Source of the DNA: Marinobacter salsuginis
GTDB taxonomy: Bacteria > Pseudomonadota > Gammaproteobacteria > Pseudomonadales > Oleiphilaceae
Direction of reading: 5' to 3'
Assembly: GCF_009617755.1 (NCBI RefSeq)
Contig: NZ_BGZH01000001.1
Span: 2,232,001 to 2,296,000 of the forward strand
DNA: 64,000 nucleotides
Shown piece by piece: positions 1 through 8,673 of the stretch. The position numbers were made by a program, and so were the translations under genes. The stretch's first letter is position 1; each line of letters starts with the position of its first letter. The notes beneath the pieces were generated by a model that saw only the letters and a list, made by a program, of their open reading frames with translations, did no database searches and was not told where the DNA came from.

Positions 1-2
1 TG

Positions 3-149
3 CAATTTGCAGGTGCGAGTAGACGCCGTCGTCTGAATGAATCTGTCGCTGTGAGCAGAACCGACATTGGTTCCGCTAACCGAGTGGGTGCAGAGACTGT
101 GCCAGCTTGGCGGTCTGCCGGGGAAAACGGATGTAAATCAAAAGGGTAA
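3..149 (+). other. Open reading frame entering from the left edge, possibly the 3' end of a gene
   Basis: One plus-strand frame is open from base 3 to a TAA at 147-149, about 48 codons, starting with a basic RRRR stretch. It has no start inside the window and no domain I recognise. It could be the tail of a gene lying to the left or chance. A hairpin (ACGCACC / GGTGCGT, 202-208 and 214-220) follows but has no T-run. Nothing else is evident between 150 and 263. Confidence 0.2.
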
Positions 150-263
150 CGTTCTGAGAGGGATGTCGCGCGAAGCGGGTGAAGACGCGATTGCTGATCC
201 GACGCACCCGATCGGTGCGTGAATGGTTAAGGCTGCTGCAACCTGGCGCAGCCATGGCGAGGC

Positions 264-1028
264 TCAGCGAAGGCTGAAGCGCACTGGCAAGGCGTAGCGG
301 AATTTTTGTCCGGCAATCTCGTCGGGTACCTCAGGCAGGGGTGCTGCCTGCTCCAGCATGGCCAGTGCCGACTCGTCCAGAAGCTGGTGTCCGGAGCTGG
401 TTCTCAGGCTGTGGGCGATCAGCGAGCCATCCCTCTGGAATTCGAACACTATGACAGGAGTGCCTTCCTGACCCAGGCGCCTTGCCCGTCGGGGATATTC
501 ATAATACCGGGCAAGGTGGCGGCTGAGCCTGGACAGGTAATTGTCCACTTCTGATTTGACGCCAGCGTTCTGCAATGGAACGGTCGCCTGCGATTGTTGC
601 TCCGTTGCGGTTTCTGCCGGCTCACCGCTCGGTGCTTGCGCTTCGGCGGTCTCTGGCTCGGGCGTGGGTTCCGCTACCGGCTGAGGTTCCGGCGCTGGCT
701 CAGGTTTCGGCTCAGGTTCAGGTTCAGGTTCAGGTTCAGGTTCTGGCTCTGGCTCTGGCTCCAGCTCTGGTTTTGGTTCTGGTTCTGGTTCTGGTACTGG
801 TTTGGGTTCCGGTTGGGGTTCGGGTTCTGCCTTTGGCGCAGCCTCGGGTTTCGGCGCGGTTTCACCGGCCAGCTTTATGCGAATAGCGGGCGCCGTATTG
901 ACCGCGGATTCGCCCAAAGTGTTGAGCTCCACCGTCTTTTCGGGAGACGCGAACACCAGGGCGACAAGAGTGATCATGAATGCCAGCAGCAAGAGTGCCC
1001 ACCGGAAGGGCGGTTGTTGCGGCATCAT
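264..1028 (-). CDS. tonB: TonB family energy transducer
   Basis: Periplasm-spanning TonB-type protein, 254 aa, expected to pass energy from an ExbB/ExbD proton channel to outer-membrane TonB-dependent receptors. It has one N-terminal membrane anchor (about residues 9-27), a Pro/Glu/Lys-rich spacer (about 58-130) made largely of PE dipeptides, and a C-terminal TonB domain (about 165-254) with the YPRRAR and DESAL segments usual in the family. Its start overlaps the stop of the upstream ExbD-like gene by 4 bases (ATGA), so it closes a four-gene leftward operon. A Fur-like site in front of the operon suggests iron control. The spacer is encoded by near-perfect hexanucleotide repeats, so its length may vary between strains. 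The substrate receptor is not adjacent. Confidence 0.93.
   Translation of the reverse strand: MMPQQPPFRWALLLLAFMITLVALVFASPEKTVELNTLGESAVNTAPAIRIKLAGETAPKPEAAPKAEPEPQPEPKPVPEPEPEPKPELEPEPEPEPEPEPEPEPEPKPEPAPEPQPVAEPTPEPETAEAQAPSGEPAETATEQQSQATVPLQNAGVKSEVDNYLSRLSRHLARYYEYPRRARRLGQEGTPVIVFEFQRDGSLIAHSLRTSSGHQLLDESALAMLEQAAPLPEVPDEIAGQKFRYALPVRFSLR
711..803. repeat. In-frame hexanucleotide repeat tract inside tonB
   Basis: On the plus strand the tract reads as successive GGTTCA units followed by GGTTCT and GGCTCT variants. Each unit encodes a Pro-Glu pair on the coding strand. Because the unit is two codons, slippage would change spacer length without breaking the frame. Confidence 0.8.
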
Positions 1029-1435
1029 TGGCCAGGCTCCGTCAACAACAGAATATCCTTGTATCCGGCTTCCTCAAGCAACCGGAACAGTGTCTCCAGG
1101 TCCGCCATGGTGATTCGTTCTGCAGCGGCGATTTTCAGGGGCTGCTCTTCGCCAGGTTTTGGCAGTCTGGCAACCAGGGAGTCCCTGTCGAGTAGCTCGC
1201 CGTTCACTTTCCACTCGCCCTCGGCACTGACAATCATGTCTGCGTGGGGCGACTGCCGGTCCTCCGCCTGCTGCGTGGCAGGTAATTCCGGAAGTGGGTC
1301 ATCGGTCAGTTGGCCGGCAACAATGAAAAACATGAGCAGCAGAAACACAAGGTTGATCAACGGCAGAAGTGCATCTTCCACACGTTCCATCAAGGTTTTG
1401 CCGGAGGTAAACGGAGGTGGAACCAGATCGCTCAT
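1025..1435 (-). CDS. exbD: ExbD/TolR-like protein lacking the channel aspartate
   Basis: Second ExbD/TolR family member of the operon, 136 aa: a short cytoplasmic N-terminus, one membrane helix (about residues 23-41) and a periplasmic domain ending near a [11 protein letters not shown] segment. In ExbD and TolR the helix carries a protonatable Asp in PLIDVVF; here the matching segment is PLINLVF, with Asn28 in place of Asp. The neighbouring ExbD (1432-1827) keeps the Asp. It overlaps both neighbours by 4 bases and is surely co-translated. I infer it works as a partner subunit of the canonical ExbD and not as a proton carrier itself; alone it should be inactive in proton transfer. Confidence 0.85.
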   Translation of the reverse strand: MSDLVPPPFTSGKTLMERVEDALLPLINLVFLLLMFFIVAGQLTDDPLPELPATQQAEDRQSPHADMIVSAEGEWKVNGELLDRDSLVARLPKPGEEQPLKIAAAERITMADLETLFRLLEEAGYKDILLLTEPGQ

Positions 1436-1827
1436 GGTGTTGTTGCGTTCGTCCGCTTCCAGTGGCTGTCGATACCCTGGTCAACCAGGCTGCTGAGCAC
1501 CCGGGTGAAGGCTCCCAGCGGTGTGTCGCCGGTTGTTGCGAGGTTTACTTCGGTAATACCGGCGTTGCCCAGCTCGGTCATGAGCTGGTCGAGGGCCATG
1601 GCCTGTCCCTGCCACTGCACCTTGCCATTGGCAGTCACTGTCAGCTCGGGCAGCGGCTCGCCAGTGATCGGGCTGCGGTTCGAGGTGTTGTTGGCCAGCT
1701 CCAGGTAATCCACGGGCAGTAGCCGGGTGGTCAGCATAAAGAACACCAGAAGTATGAACACCACATCAATCAGAGGCGTAATCCGGATCGGAATCGGACG
1801 ACTTGGTCTCGGTTCAACCAGTTGCAT
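1432..1827 (-). CDS. exbD: Biopolymer transport protein ExbD
   Basis: Canonical ExbD, 131 aa, part of the inner-membrane ExbB-ExbD proton channel that energises TonB. One transmembrane helix (about residues 17-37) contains PLIDVVF with the essential Asp (Asp21), followed by a periplasmic domain. The frame stays open 75 codons further upstream, but that part lies inside exbB and has no ExbD character; the ATG at 1825-1827 gives the normal family length and a 14-base overlap with exbB. The family cannot be separated from TolR by sequence alone, but the adjacent tonB favours ExbD. Confidence 0.9.
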   Translation of the reverse strand: MQLVEPRPSRPIPIRITPLIDVVFILLVFFMLTTRLLPVDYLELANNTSNRSPITGEPLPELTVTANGKVQWQGQAMALDQLMTELGNAGITEVNLATTGDTPLGAFTRVLSSLVDQGIDSHWKRTNATTP

Positions 1828-2602
1828 GGGCGAATCGCTGACCCCGGACGGTTGAATAGCGATCAGGCTCCTCGCTGGTTGTCTCTGTATCAAGCTGTTG
1901 CGCCGGAGACTGGTACGACGTGTCTGCGGCCTCCAGAGTCTGCTCCGGCACGATATGCAGAACTGAAACCAGGGTGCTGTTGATGGTCTTGTGGATGCGG
2001 CGCAGACGGAACTCGATCCAGGCAGCCAGGGCGGCAAAGGGTATGGCGACAACCAGGCCCGCCGCCGTGGTGGTCAGCGCCTCATAGATGCCGCCACTGA
2101 GTTGAGTGGCGTTGGCCCGGCCTTCGGTAGCCGCCATGGCGCTGAAAGCTTCCATCATGCCGAGCACGGTTCCCAGCAGACCGAGCAGTGGCGCCAGGGC
2201 TGCGATGACTTCAATAATCTTGAGGGGTGCCTCGAACGGCTCGAGAGAATGTTGCGCATCCCGCGCGGCGGTTTCCCGAATCTGGCGATCATCCTGGCCG
2301 TTCTGAATGGCCTCAATCGTATCGGTGACAAGCCGCTGCAGCGGATTCATCTGCCCCCATCGTCCAGCCTGATGTCGAACCTCGGACGGTCGGACTGACG
2401 CCGGATCCTTCTGCCAGTTCATTACGGTTTGTTTAAGCCGGCCAGACAAACGCGGTGCATAGAGGGCCCCGAGAAGCATCAGATACACGAAGGTAACGAA
2501 GCCAATGACGGCAAGCACCACCAGAACAATCATGACAGGGCCACCCATATCAATAAGTTGGGTGATCGGGCCGGCATTCAGGGGCAGAGTTAGGTCCGTC
2601 AT
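1814..2602 (-). CDS. exbB: MotA/TolQ/ExbB proton channel family protein
   Basis: ExbB-type channel subunit, 262 aa, first gene of the leftward TonB operon. It has a membrane helix near residues 15-40, a cytoplasmic region, and a helix pair (about 125-200) with the typical LLGLLGTVLGMMEAF and YEALTTTAAGL segments that line the channel. I chose the ATG at 2600-2602; a TTG five codons upstream (2617) is also possible. The cytoplasmic tail extends about 40 residues beyond the last helix. A Fur-like site lies about 37 bases upstream of the start. Confidence 0.92.
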   Translation of the reverse strand: MTDLTLPLNAGPITQLIDMGGPVMIVLVVLAVIGFVTFVYLMLLGALYAPRLSGRLKQTVMNWQKDPASVRPSEVRHQAGRWGQMNPLQRLVTDTIEAIQNGQDDRQIRETAARDAQHSLEPFEAPLKIIEVIAALAPLLGLLGTVLGMMEAFSAMAATEGRANATQLSGGIYEALTTTAAGLVVAIPFAALAAWIEFRLRRIHKTINSTLVSVLHIVPEQTLEAADTSYQSPAQQLDTETTSEEPDRYSTVRGQRFAHATG

Positions 2603-2638
2603 GCGAAGAGTTCTCAATGTGCAAAAATGGAACTAAAT

Positions 2639-2657
2639 AATAACGATTATCATTGAA
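2639..2657 (-). promoter_or_regulatory. Fur-box-like operator before the exbB-exbD-exbD-tonB operon
   Basis: Read on the minus strand, this 19-mer matches the classical Fur box at about 14 of 19 positions, including the central ATGATAATC. It sits between exbB and the divergent diguanylate cyclase gene, within 40 bases of the exbB start, where bound Fur would block leftward transcription. Iron control of TonB systems is well known; binding here is inferred from sequence. Confidence 0.75.
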
Positions 2658-2789
2658 TTTGCAAGCGTGTAACCTGACTTCACAAAGCCCTCTGTTAGAA
2701 TTGAGTTAAATGTAAGAGTTGCAAAAAGAAAGAAAAAACGGAGGTCAGATCATTACCGGTTGTCTAACCCGCTGCGGGGCCTGGAAGTC

Positions 2790-5132
2790 ATGATGATCAG
2801 GAGATGGTTGGGTAGCCTGGCGAATCGGGCAGTGGCCCTGGTGGTTGTTGCGATCATCCTGACGGCCCTGCTGGTAACCGTTGCCGGTTTCCTGCTGAGC
2901 CGCTCCGAGCTGGAGCAGCAGGCCCGTAACCAGGTGGAAACGATTGCCACGCTTATTGCGGGGGAGCTGGACGACAAGCTGGCCCTGCGACTGGAGGCAC
3001 TCAACCACGTAGCCCAGAATCTCACCATGTCCGGTGATGTTCTCAACACCAGGGCCCGGATCCTGATCCGCCGCCAAACAGCCCTGGAGCATCTGTTCGA
3101 TGCGGTTTACCTGATCGATGAAAACGGTCTGGTCATAGCCGAGAATCCCGAAGATTACCGGCAGGCGGGACTGGATGTCAGTAACCGGGAGTATTTTCAG
3201 CGGATTTCCTCCACGCTCACCCCGGTGATCAGCGAGCCTTACATCTCTCACTATCAGGAAAAGCCGGCCATCATGGTGGCTGCGCCGATTTTCGACCACC
3301 GCCAGCGTTTCATTGGTGTGATTGGTGGTGCCATCGCGCTGGATGGCAACAATTTTCTGGATCAGTTCATTAACATCCGTATAGGAACGACCGGCTATCT
3401 CGGTGTGGCAACCCGCAGTGGTTTTGTGGTGGTTGACCAGCGGGACCACCAGCCCATGGCGCCGGTGCGGGTCGCGAATCCTGTACTCCGGGATGCGATG
3501 GAGGGGTTCGAGGGCACCTTGGAGACCCGCAACAGTAATGGTGAAAAGACCATCATGTCGGTGCAGCAGCTGACCCAGGTGCCCTGGTTTGTTTCCGCCT
3601 CCTGGCCTGCCCGGGAAGCCCTTGCACCAATTACACGCACGGTGGATGCCTTCGTTTGGATCCTGCTGCTGGTCATCCTCTTGATTGCGCCCGTGGCACT
3701 GTGGCGTTTCCGGCGGCTGATGGCGCCGCTTAAGACATTGGGCATCCAGATCCGTGAGCGCCACCTGGGTATGCGTTCCGATCCGGTGGATGTCGCCGGG
3801 GGTAAGGAAATCCGCCAGGTTGCCGAGATCTTTAACACGGTGACCGATGAGCGTGATGAAGTTCTGGTGTCTCTGGCAGAAAGAGAGGCATTTTTCCGTT
3901 CCCTTACCCAGAGTGCGCCCATCGGTATTGTCCAGACCGACGTCCTGGGCCGTATCGAGTTTGCCAACCCGGCTTTCGAGGCGATCGTCGGCAAACCGGC
4001 GGAAGATCTCACATACAGTTACCTGGCCGATCGTGTGGACAGTGCCGACCGGCAGGAGGCGATTGCCGGTTGGAAGAATGCGATCAGGAGCCAGAGCGTT
4101 TTCCGGGGCCGGTTGAGACTGGCGGCTCCGGATCGGGTGATCTGGGCCGATGTGATGACGGCGGCAATCCAGACGCCTGAAAAGGCTCTCGGCACCATCA
4201 CGGTCGTTCGCGATATATCCCATGAGCTGGAAGTGGAAGAGGCACTCAAGACCGAGCAGCAGCGCGCGGAAACCATACTCCGCGTTCTTCAGGAAGGCGT
4301 CCTGATGGTCGATGTCGAGGGGGTTATCCGGTTTGCCAACGATGCTGCCTGCCGCCTGCTGGGCATTGAGGGCGAGTGCGTGCTTAGAAACTTCTTCCAG
4401 TTGGTTACCATCGAGACGGAAGAGCGGGAACTGACGGCACAGGAGTTCCTGTCCGGGGATGACCTGGACAGCCTTTACGTCACCTTGCGGAACTCATTGG
4501 GCGTTCCCTTCCCCATAGACCTCACCATGCTGCACATTCGCCAGGGGCGAGAGGATGAGCGTCTGGTTTTCGTGCTGAGGGACGACAGCGATCGCCGTCG
4601 TCAGGAAGAACGGCTGTCCTGGGAGGCGACCCACGACAGCCTGACCCATTTGCTGAATCGGCGCGCGTTCAATGCGTCGCTGGTCCGTTGCCTGGGCGAG
4701 GCCGGGCGCCAGGAAGCACGTTCGGTGTTGATGCTCATTGACCTGGACTACTTCAAACCGGTCAATGATGAGGGCGGCCACCTGCTCGGCGATGATCTGC
4801 TTAAACGGCTCGCCGAACTGTTCAAGGAATCGGTTCGCCAGTCCGATACCGTGGCCAGACTGGGTGGGGATGAGTTCGGTATTATTCTACCGGCTTGTGG
4901 CATGGCCAGGGCCCAGGCACTGGCGGAACGGATTCGCGCCGATGTTGAAGCGCTTCGGATCGAACATGACGGCCGGTCCTTCGGTGTCACCACGAGCATT
5001 GGCCTCACGGAACTGACACCGGAAGATAGCGGCCCGAGAGAGGTCATGGCACGGGCCGATGAGGGTAGCTACATCGCCAAATCCCGGGGGCGCAATACGG
5101 TTGTCGTCGTCCCGTCACCACCAGCCGGCTGA
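2790..5132 (+). CDS. Membrane diguanylate cyclase with periplasmic sensor, HAMP and two PAS domains
   Basis: Predicted c-di-GMP synthase, about 780 aa. Order: membrane helix (about 8-28), periplasmic Cache-type sensor (about 35-280), second helix (about 290-312), HAMP-like linker, two PAS domains (about 370-490 and 495-605) and a GGDEF domain. The active-site GGDEF is intact at residues 692-696, with an RQSD inhibitory-site motif five residues before it, so product inhibition is likely. I chose the ATG pair at 2790/2793; the frame is open from a TTG at 2760, and the strongest ribosome-site-like sequence (about 2740) fits neither well, so the start is uncertain. The 3' end overlaps the convergent permease gene by 18 bases. 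The ligand of the sensor is unknown. Confidence 0.9.
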   Translation: MMIRRWLGSLANRAVALVVVAIILTALLVTVAGFLLSRSELEQQARNQVETIATLIAGELDDKLALRLEALNHVAQNLTMSGDVLNTRARILIRRQTALEHLFDAVYLIDENGLVIAENPEDYRQAGLDVSNREYFQRISSTLTPVISEPYISHYQEKPAIMVAAPIFDHRQRFIGVIGGAIALDGNNFLDQFINIRIGTTGYLGVATRSGFVVVDQRDHQPMAPVRVANPVLRDAMEGFEGTLETRNSNGEKTIMSVQQLTQVPWFVSASWPAREALAPITRTVDAFVWILLLVILLIAPVALWRFRRLMAPLKTLGIQIRERHLGMRSDPVDVAGGKEIRQVAEIFNTVTDERDEVLVSLAEREAFFRSLTQSAPIGIVQTDVLGRIEFANPAFEAIVGKPAEDLTYSYLADRVDSADRQEAIAGWKNAIRSQSVFRGRLRLAAPDRVIWADVMTAAIQTPEKALGTITVVRDISHELEVEEALKTEQQRAETILRVLQEGVLMVDVEGVIRFANDAACRLLGIEGECVLRNFFQLVTIETEERELTAQEFLSGDDLDSLYVTLRNSLGVPFPIDLTMLHIRQGREDERLVFVLRDDSDRRRQEERLSWEATHDSLTHLLNRRAFNASLVRCLGEAGRQEARSVLMLIDLDYFKPVNDEGGHLLGDDLLKRLAELFKESVRQSDTVARLGGDEFGIILPACGMARAQALAERIRADVEALRIEHDGRSFGVTTSIGLTELTPEDSGPREVMARADEGSYIAKSRGRNTVVVVPSPPAG

Positions 5133-5885
5133 GACAATGGCCTGCCACAGCAGACGAATGGCCAGCGCGGTCAGCACGAGATTAAAGATCAGTGTGAACT
5201 TATGGTTGCTCAGGGACTTCAGTACATGGAGTCCGAGCCAGGTGCCGGCAAAGCCGCAGATGATCATGGCAATTATGAATGGCAGCCATTCGAAGAAGAT
5301 GAATCCGGCGGCTCCGAATACGAGCGCCTTGGGGGCGTGCTGCAGCGTCATGGCCGTGGCGAAGGTGGCCACCGTTTTGAATCTGTCGTTATGGATCTGC
5401 TTGATGAACGCAGCGACCAGAGGCCCGGTGGCGCCCACGAACAGGCTGACAAAACTGGTCAAGGCCGACGCCACAAACACGCCCGGAGCCCCGAACGCGC
5501 CTTTTGGCAGAGCCGGCCCCCAGCAAAGGTAGAGAACGAACAGGGCGATGGTCAGCTGCCAGATATGGGCCGGAAGATTCACCAGCAACCAGGCGCCCAG
5601 GGCCGCGCCTACCATGACGCCGGGCAGGAAAGCGGCAATGACTCGCCAGTCCACGTGTCGCCAGGTCAGTGCTGCCCGACCAACATTGGAGCCCAGCTGG
5701 ATCATGCCGTGAACCGGAATAATGGCGGCGGGCGGCATCCAGCTGGCCATAAGTACCAGCAGCAGAACCCCGCCACCCGCGCCGAGACTGGCAGTGATCA
5801 TCGAGGTGATGGTGGAACTGGCTAGCAGGAAAACGGCGACTGGAAGGCTCAGGCTTTCGGGTATCAGTTGGTGGAGTACTTCCAT
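5115..5885 (-). CDS. TauE/SafE (TSUP) family membrane permease
   Basis: Polytopic inner-membrane protein, 256 aa, with about eight hydrophobic helices, of the TauE/SafE family that exports or imports small sulfur-containing or organic anions. Family traits include the repeated Gly-rich helices (ITASLGAGGGVLLLVLM near the N-terminus and GFAGTWLGLHVL near the C-terminus). I chose the ATG at 5883-5885; the longer frame to 5924 lies inside the upstream gene and reads hydrophilic. Its start overlaps the stop of the transglycosylase-like gene by 22 bases, suggesting co-transcription. The substrate cannot be told from sequence. Confidence 0.85.
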   Translation of the reverse strand: MEVLHQLIPESLSLPVAVFLLASSTITSMITASLGAGGGVLLLVLMASWMPPAAIIPVHGMIQLGSNVGRAALTWRHVDWRVIAAFLPGVMVGAALGAWLLVNLPAHIWQLTIALFVLYLCWGPALPKGAFGAPGVFVASALTSFVSLFVGATGPLVAAFIKQIHNDRFKTVATFATAMTLQHAPKALVFGAAGFIFFEWLPFIIAMIICGFAGTWLGLHVLKSLSNHKFTLIFNLVLTALAIRLLWQAIVSAGWW

Positions 5886-7003
5886 TCGCAGAATTCCGTT
5901 GATTTCAGTTTGGCCGTGCGACACAGGGCCTCGGTTGCCAGTTGAACGTCGGCCACATAGTAGAGCGACGCAAGACCGAGGCGGTCCCGCCCCAGATTGT
6001 GAAAAATCAGGCCGAAGGCAATATCGCCGGCGGTAAAGCGTTCATGGTTGGCGGCAAAATACTCTGCTGGTTGCGACAGCACTGGATCGTCCAACAACGC
6101 CTGAACCCGTCCGGCGCCGCCATGATACGCCTGAACCAATAGAAGGGTGAACAGACGGTCCCTCTTGGCTTCTGGCAGATGACCAAACCGTTGCTCGAAA
6201 ACCGGAGCCAGATTGCGGGCATTCTGGTTCATCAGCCGCAGGGCGCAGTCGATCTGTGCCAGCCGATGCCAGAAATTGTTGGGGGCAATCTGGCAGTCGG
6301 ACAGAGCCGCAGGTGACAGCTGCAGGATGCCCCTGGCGTTTGCCCGGGAATGGGCTCTTGCCTGTGCGCCACTCTCAATCAGGATCTGGCCCGCCAGGTA
6401 GCGGGGCAAGGCTTGTGGCAGAGTCAGGCGGTTCTGACTGCTGCGGTGCTCGTACACGTAGATCAGTGCATCATGAAGGCTTTCCGGAGCACTGCTGTCG
6501 GCAAAATTGAGGTCGTCCCAGGCGCCCCAGATCCGGTCCGCCGGCAGGGTGCCAAGATACCGCGCAACGGCCTCGTCGACGTTCACATGGGGTTGGTCGC
6601 AGGAAAGGGCGAACGGATAGCCGGTCTGGCCGGTCTCGCCGGCAACCCAGTCTTCCACCTTGCCATTCTCATACAGTGATTTTCGGGTGGTGTTCAGCAG
6701 GCGCTGGGTGGCCTCGCGGTCTTCGCCATCACTGATCCAGGCCAGAAAGCGCCCCCGCATATCGTAGAGGACGTGGCGCTGGGCACTGGCGCAATAGCCG
6801 GATTCTTTTAATACCCAGCGCCGGATCGTGAGGATGTTTTCAAATACCCCCTGGCTGACCCAGTAGGGCGAGGACCGGACCACGCGGGTCCAGTCGCTGT
6901 CTTCACTGGCCGCTGGCGGCGGGTCCTGGGCGGCAACGGCAACCGGCGCTGCCAGGATGAAAATCACGGCAAGCTGGCGTAAGCTCTTGAGAATTCTGAC
7001 CAT
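5864..7003 (-). CDS. Lytic transglycosylase-like (SLT domain) periplasmic protein
   Basis: About 379 aa with a signal peptide (hydrophobic stretch ending AVAAQD). The C-terminal half carries an SLT/lysozyme-like fold: IESGAQ with the likely catalytic Glu (about residue 210), then ANARGILQLSPAA, the segment that follows the catalytic Glu in soluble lytic transglycosylases, and YHGGAGRV near residue 300. Such enzymes cleave peptidoglycan glycan strands. The N-terminal 180 residues resemble nothing I recognise. The start was set at the ATG at 7001-7003 because it gives a clean signal peptide; the frame runs on to 7057, overlapping the divergent amidase start. It is followed by the overlapping permease gene. 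Confidence 0.75.
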   Translation of the reverse strand: MVRILKSLRQLAVIFILAAPVAVAAQDPPPAASEDSDWTRVVRSSPYWVSQGVFENILTIRRWVLKESGYCASAQRHVLYDMRGRFLAWISDGEDREATQRLLNTTRKSLYENGKVEDWVAGETGQTGYPFALSCDQPHVNVDEAVARYLGTLPADRIWGAWDDLNFADSSAPESLHDALIYVYEHRSSQNRLTLPQALPRYLAGQILIESGAQARAHSRANARGILQLSPAALSDCQIAPNNFWHRLAQIDCALRLMNQNARNLAPVFEQRFGHLPEAKRDRLFTLLLVQAYHGGAGRVQALLDDPVLSQPAEYFAANHERFTAGDIAFGLIFHNLGRDRLGLASLYYVADVQLATEALCRTAKLKSTEFCEWKYSTN

Positions 7004-7055
7004 AGACGATATACCCGTGACCTTCCTCAAAACAGAATAACAAAGGGAACCTGCC

Positions 7056-8543
7056 ATGAAGCAATCTGAATATCTTCGTTACGATGCTACCGCACTCGCT
7101 GATCTTGTCCGTCGGGGTGAGGTCACTTCAAGGGAAGTATGCGAGGCAGCGGTTGAGCGGGCAACCCGCGTGAACAGCACACTTAATGCGATCTGCTATC
7201 CGCAGTTCTCCGAGGCGCCAGCACAGCACTTCCCCGAGCAGGCGGTTTTTGCCGGCGTGCCCCTGCTGCTCAAGGACCTCGCCCAGGAGCAGTCGGGTCA
7301 CCCGTGTACCTACGGCAGCCGGGGGCTGATAAAGAATATTGCGCCCCAGGATTCGGAATTTGTCCGCCGGGCACGGGACGGTGGGCTGGTTTTCCTGGGG
7401 CGAACCGCCACGCCGGAGTTTGGTCTGAAAGCGGTGACCGAGTCTGAGCTCTGGGGGCCAACCCGCAACCCCTGGAACACGGAGCTGACCCCGGGTGGCT
7501 CAAGTGGCGGCTCCGGCGTGGCCGTGGCGGCCGGCATTGTACCCATGGCCGGCGCCAACGATGGCGGCGGCTCCATCCGCATTCCCGCAGCCTACAATGG
7601 CCTGTTTGGCCTCAAGCCGTCCCGGGGACGCATTTCCTCGGGTCCCTTTATGGGTGAAGCCTGGACCGGTGCGTCTACCGACCATGTGGTCAGCCGGACG
7701 GTGAGAGACAGTGCGGCGATGCTGGATGTGCTCAGTGGGCCGGCTCCGGGCGACCCGTTCGAGATTCCCGGGCCGTCTGCGGCCTACTCCGAGCTCATGC
7801 AGCGGTCTCCGGGCGAGCTAAGAATCGGCGTGTTCACGTCTTCACCCTACAATACGGAGGTAGCACCGGAGTGCGTTGCAGCCGTGGAGGAAACGGCCCG
7901 GGTTCTCGAGAATCTGGGTCACAGGGTTGAGTATGCTGCGCCGGAATTCGACGGCATGGCCCTGGCCCGCTGCTACCTCGGCCTGTATTTCGGTGAAGTG
8001 TCGGCGCTGATGGCGAAGGCGAAAGAGCAGTTCGGCGCCACCGACAGCGATTTCGAGCTGGATACCCGGCTGATCGGCATGCTTGGTGAGACGATGCCGC
8101 TGTCCGACTATGTCCGGCGGCGCCAGCAGTGGAACGAGTTTGCCAGGGCGCTGGGTGCATTTTTCGGGAGTTACGATCTCTACCTCAGCCCGACCACCGG
8201 GCAGTTGCCGGCCGCCATCGGCGAACTGGAAACGCCGGCCCACCTCAAGTTCGCTGCCCGCCTGATGCTGAAATTGAAGGCCGGCAAACTGGTTCATCGT
8301 ACTGGCCAGGTGGATCAGATGGCCCTGGAAAGCCTGGCCCGGACGCCGTTTACCCAGTTGGCAAACCTGACCGGGACACCTGCCATGTCGGTACCGATGC
8401 ACTGGACTGCCGAAGGTTTACCGGTCGGGGTCCAGTTTGGCGGTCCCCACGGCGCCGAAGCGACCCTGCTTCAGCTGGCGGGCCAACTGGAAGAGGCCAA
8501 TCCCTGGTTCAGCAACTACGAAAGGCTTGAGGACGCGTTCTGA
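7056..8543 (+). CDS. Amidase (amidase signature family)
   Basis: Amidase signature enzyme, 495 aa, hydrolysing a carboxamide to acid and ammonia. The Ser-cisSer-Lys triad is visible: Lys73 in LLLKDL, the Gly/Ser-rich TPGGSSGGSG with cis-Ser about 149-150, and nucleophile Ser173 in GGGSIRIPA. Length is normal for stand-alone amidases. It stands alone, divergent from the transglycosylase-like gene with only about 50 bases between starts, and has no gatB or gatC next to it, so GatA is unlikely. The substrate is unknown. Confidence 0.9.
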   Translation: MKQSEYLRYDATALADLVRRGEVTSREVCEAAVERATRVNSTLNAICYPQFSEAPAQHFPEQAVFAGVPLLLKDLAQEQSGHPCTYGSRGLIKNIAPQDSEFVRRARDGGLVFLGRTATPEFGLKAVTESELWGPTRNPWNTELTPGGSSGGSGVAVAAGIVPMAGANDGGGSIRIPAAYNGLFGLKPSRGRISSGPFMGEAWTGASTDHVVSRTVRDSAAMLDVLSGPAPGDPFEIPGPSAAYSELMQRSPGELRIGVFTSSPYNTEVAPECVAAVEETARVLENLGHRVEYAAPEFDGMALARCYLGLYFGEVSALMAKAKEQFGATDSDFELDTRLIGMLGETMPLSDYVRRRQQWNEFARALGAFFGSYDLYLSPTTGQLPAAIGELETPAHLKFAARLMLKLKAGKLVHRTGQVDQMALESLARTPFTQLANLTGTPAMSVPMHWTAEGLPVGVQFGGPHGAEATLLQLAGQLEEANPWFSNYERLEDAF

Positions 8544-8616
8544 GGTATCCGGGGTTGTGATCCGGCTGGGGAAACTCCACGTTTATCTTTGTAGCCGGAA
8601 CAGGCTATGCTGTTAG

Positions 8617-8639
8617 TCAGGAAGACCCCTTCTTCCTGA
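8617..8639. other. Perfect 9-bp hairpin in the leader of the hypothetical gene
   Basis: TCAGGAAGA (8617-8625) and TCTTCCTGA (8631-8639) flank a 5-base loop. There is no T-run, so a terminator for the amidase is unlikely. It lies 35 bases before the ATG at 8674, in what is probably the 5' untranslated region. Confidence 0.5.
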
Positions 8640-8673
8640 ACGACCCTGATGGCATCGAGGAGGCGAGCGTATT

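Noticed and set aside
711..803. CRISPR-like repeat
   Set aside because: Short tandem coding repeats without spacers; no cas genes in the window.
594..1496. 300-codon plus-strand open frame opposite tonB
   Set aside because: It is antisense to tonB and the ExbD-like gene; its Arg/Phe/Trp repeats are just the complement of the Pro-Glu repeats.
2745..4223. 492-codon minus-strand open frame
   Set aside because: Lies wholly opposite the diguanylate cyclase, whose domains and motifs are clear; the shadow reads as low-information His/Arg/Gln-rich sequence.
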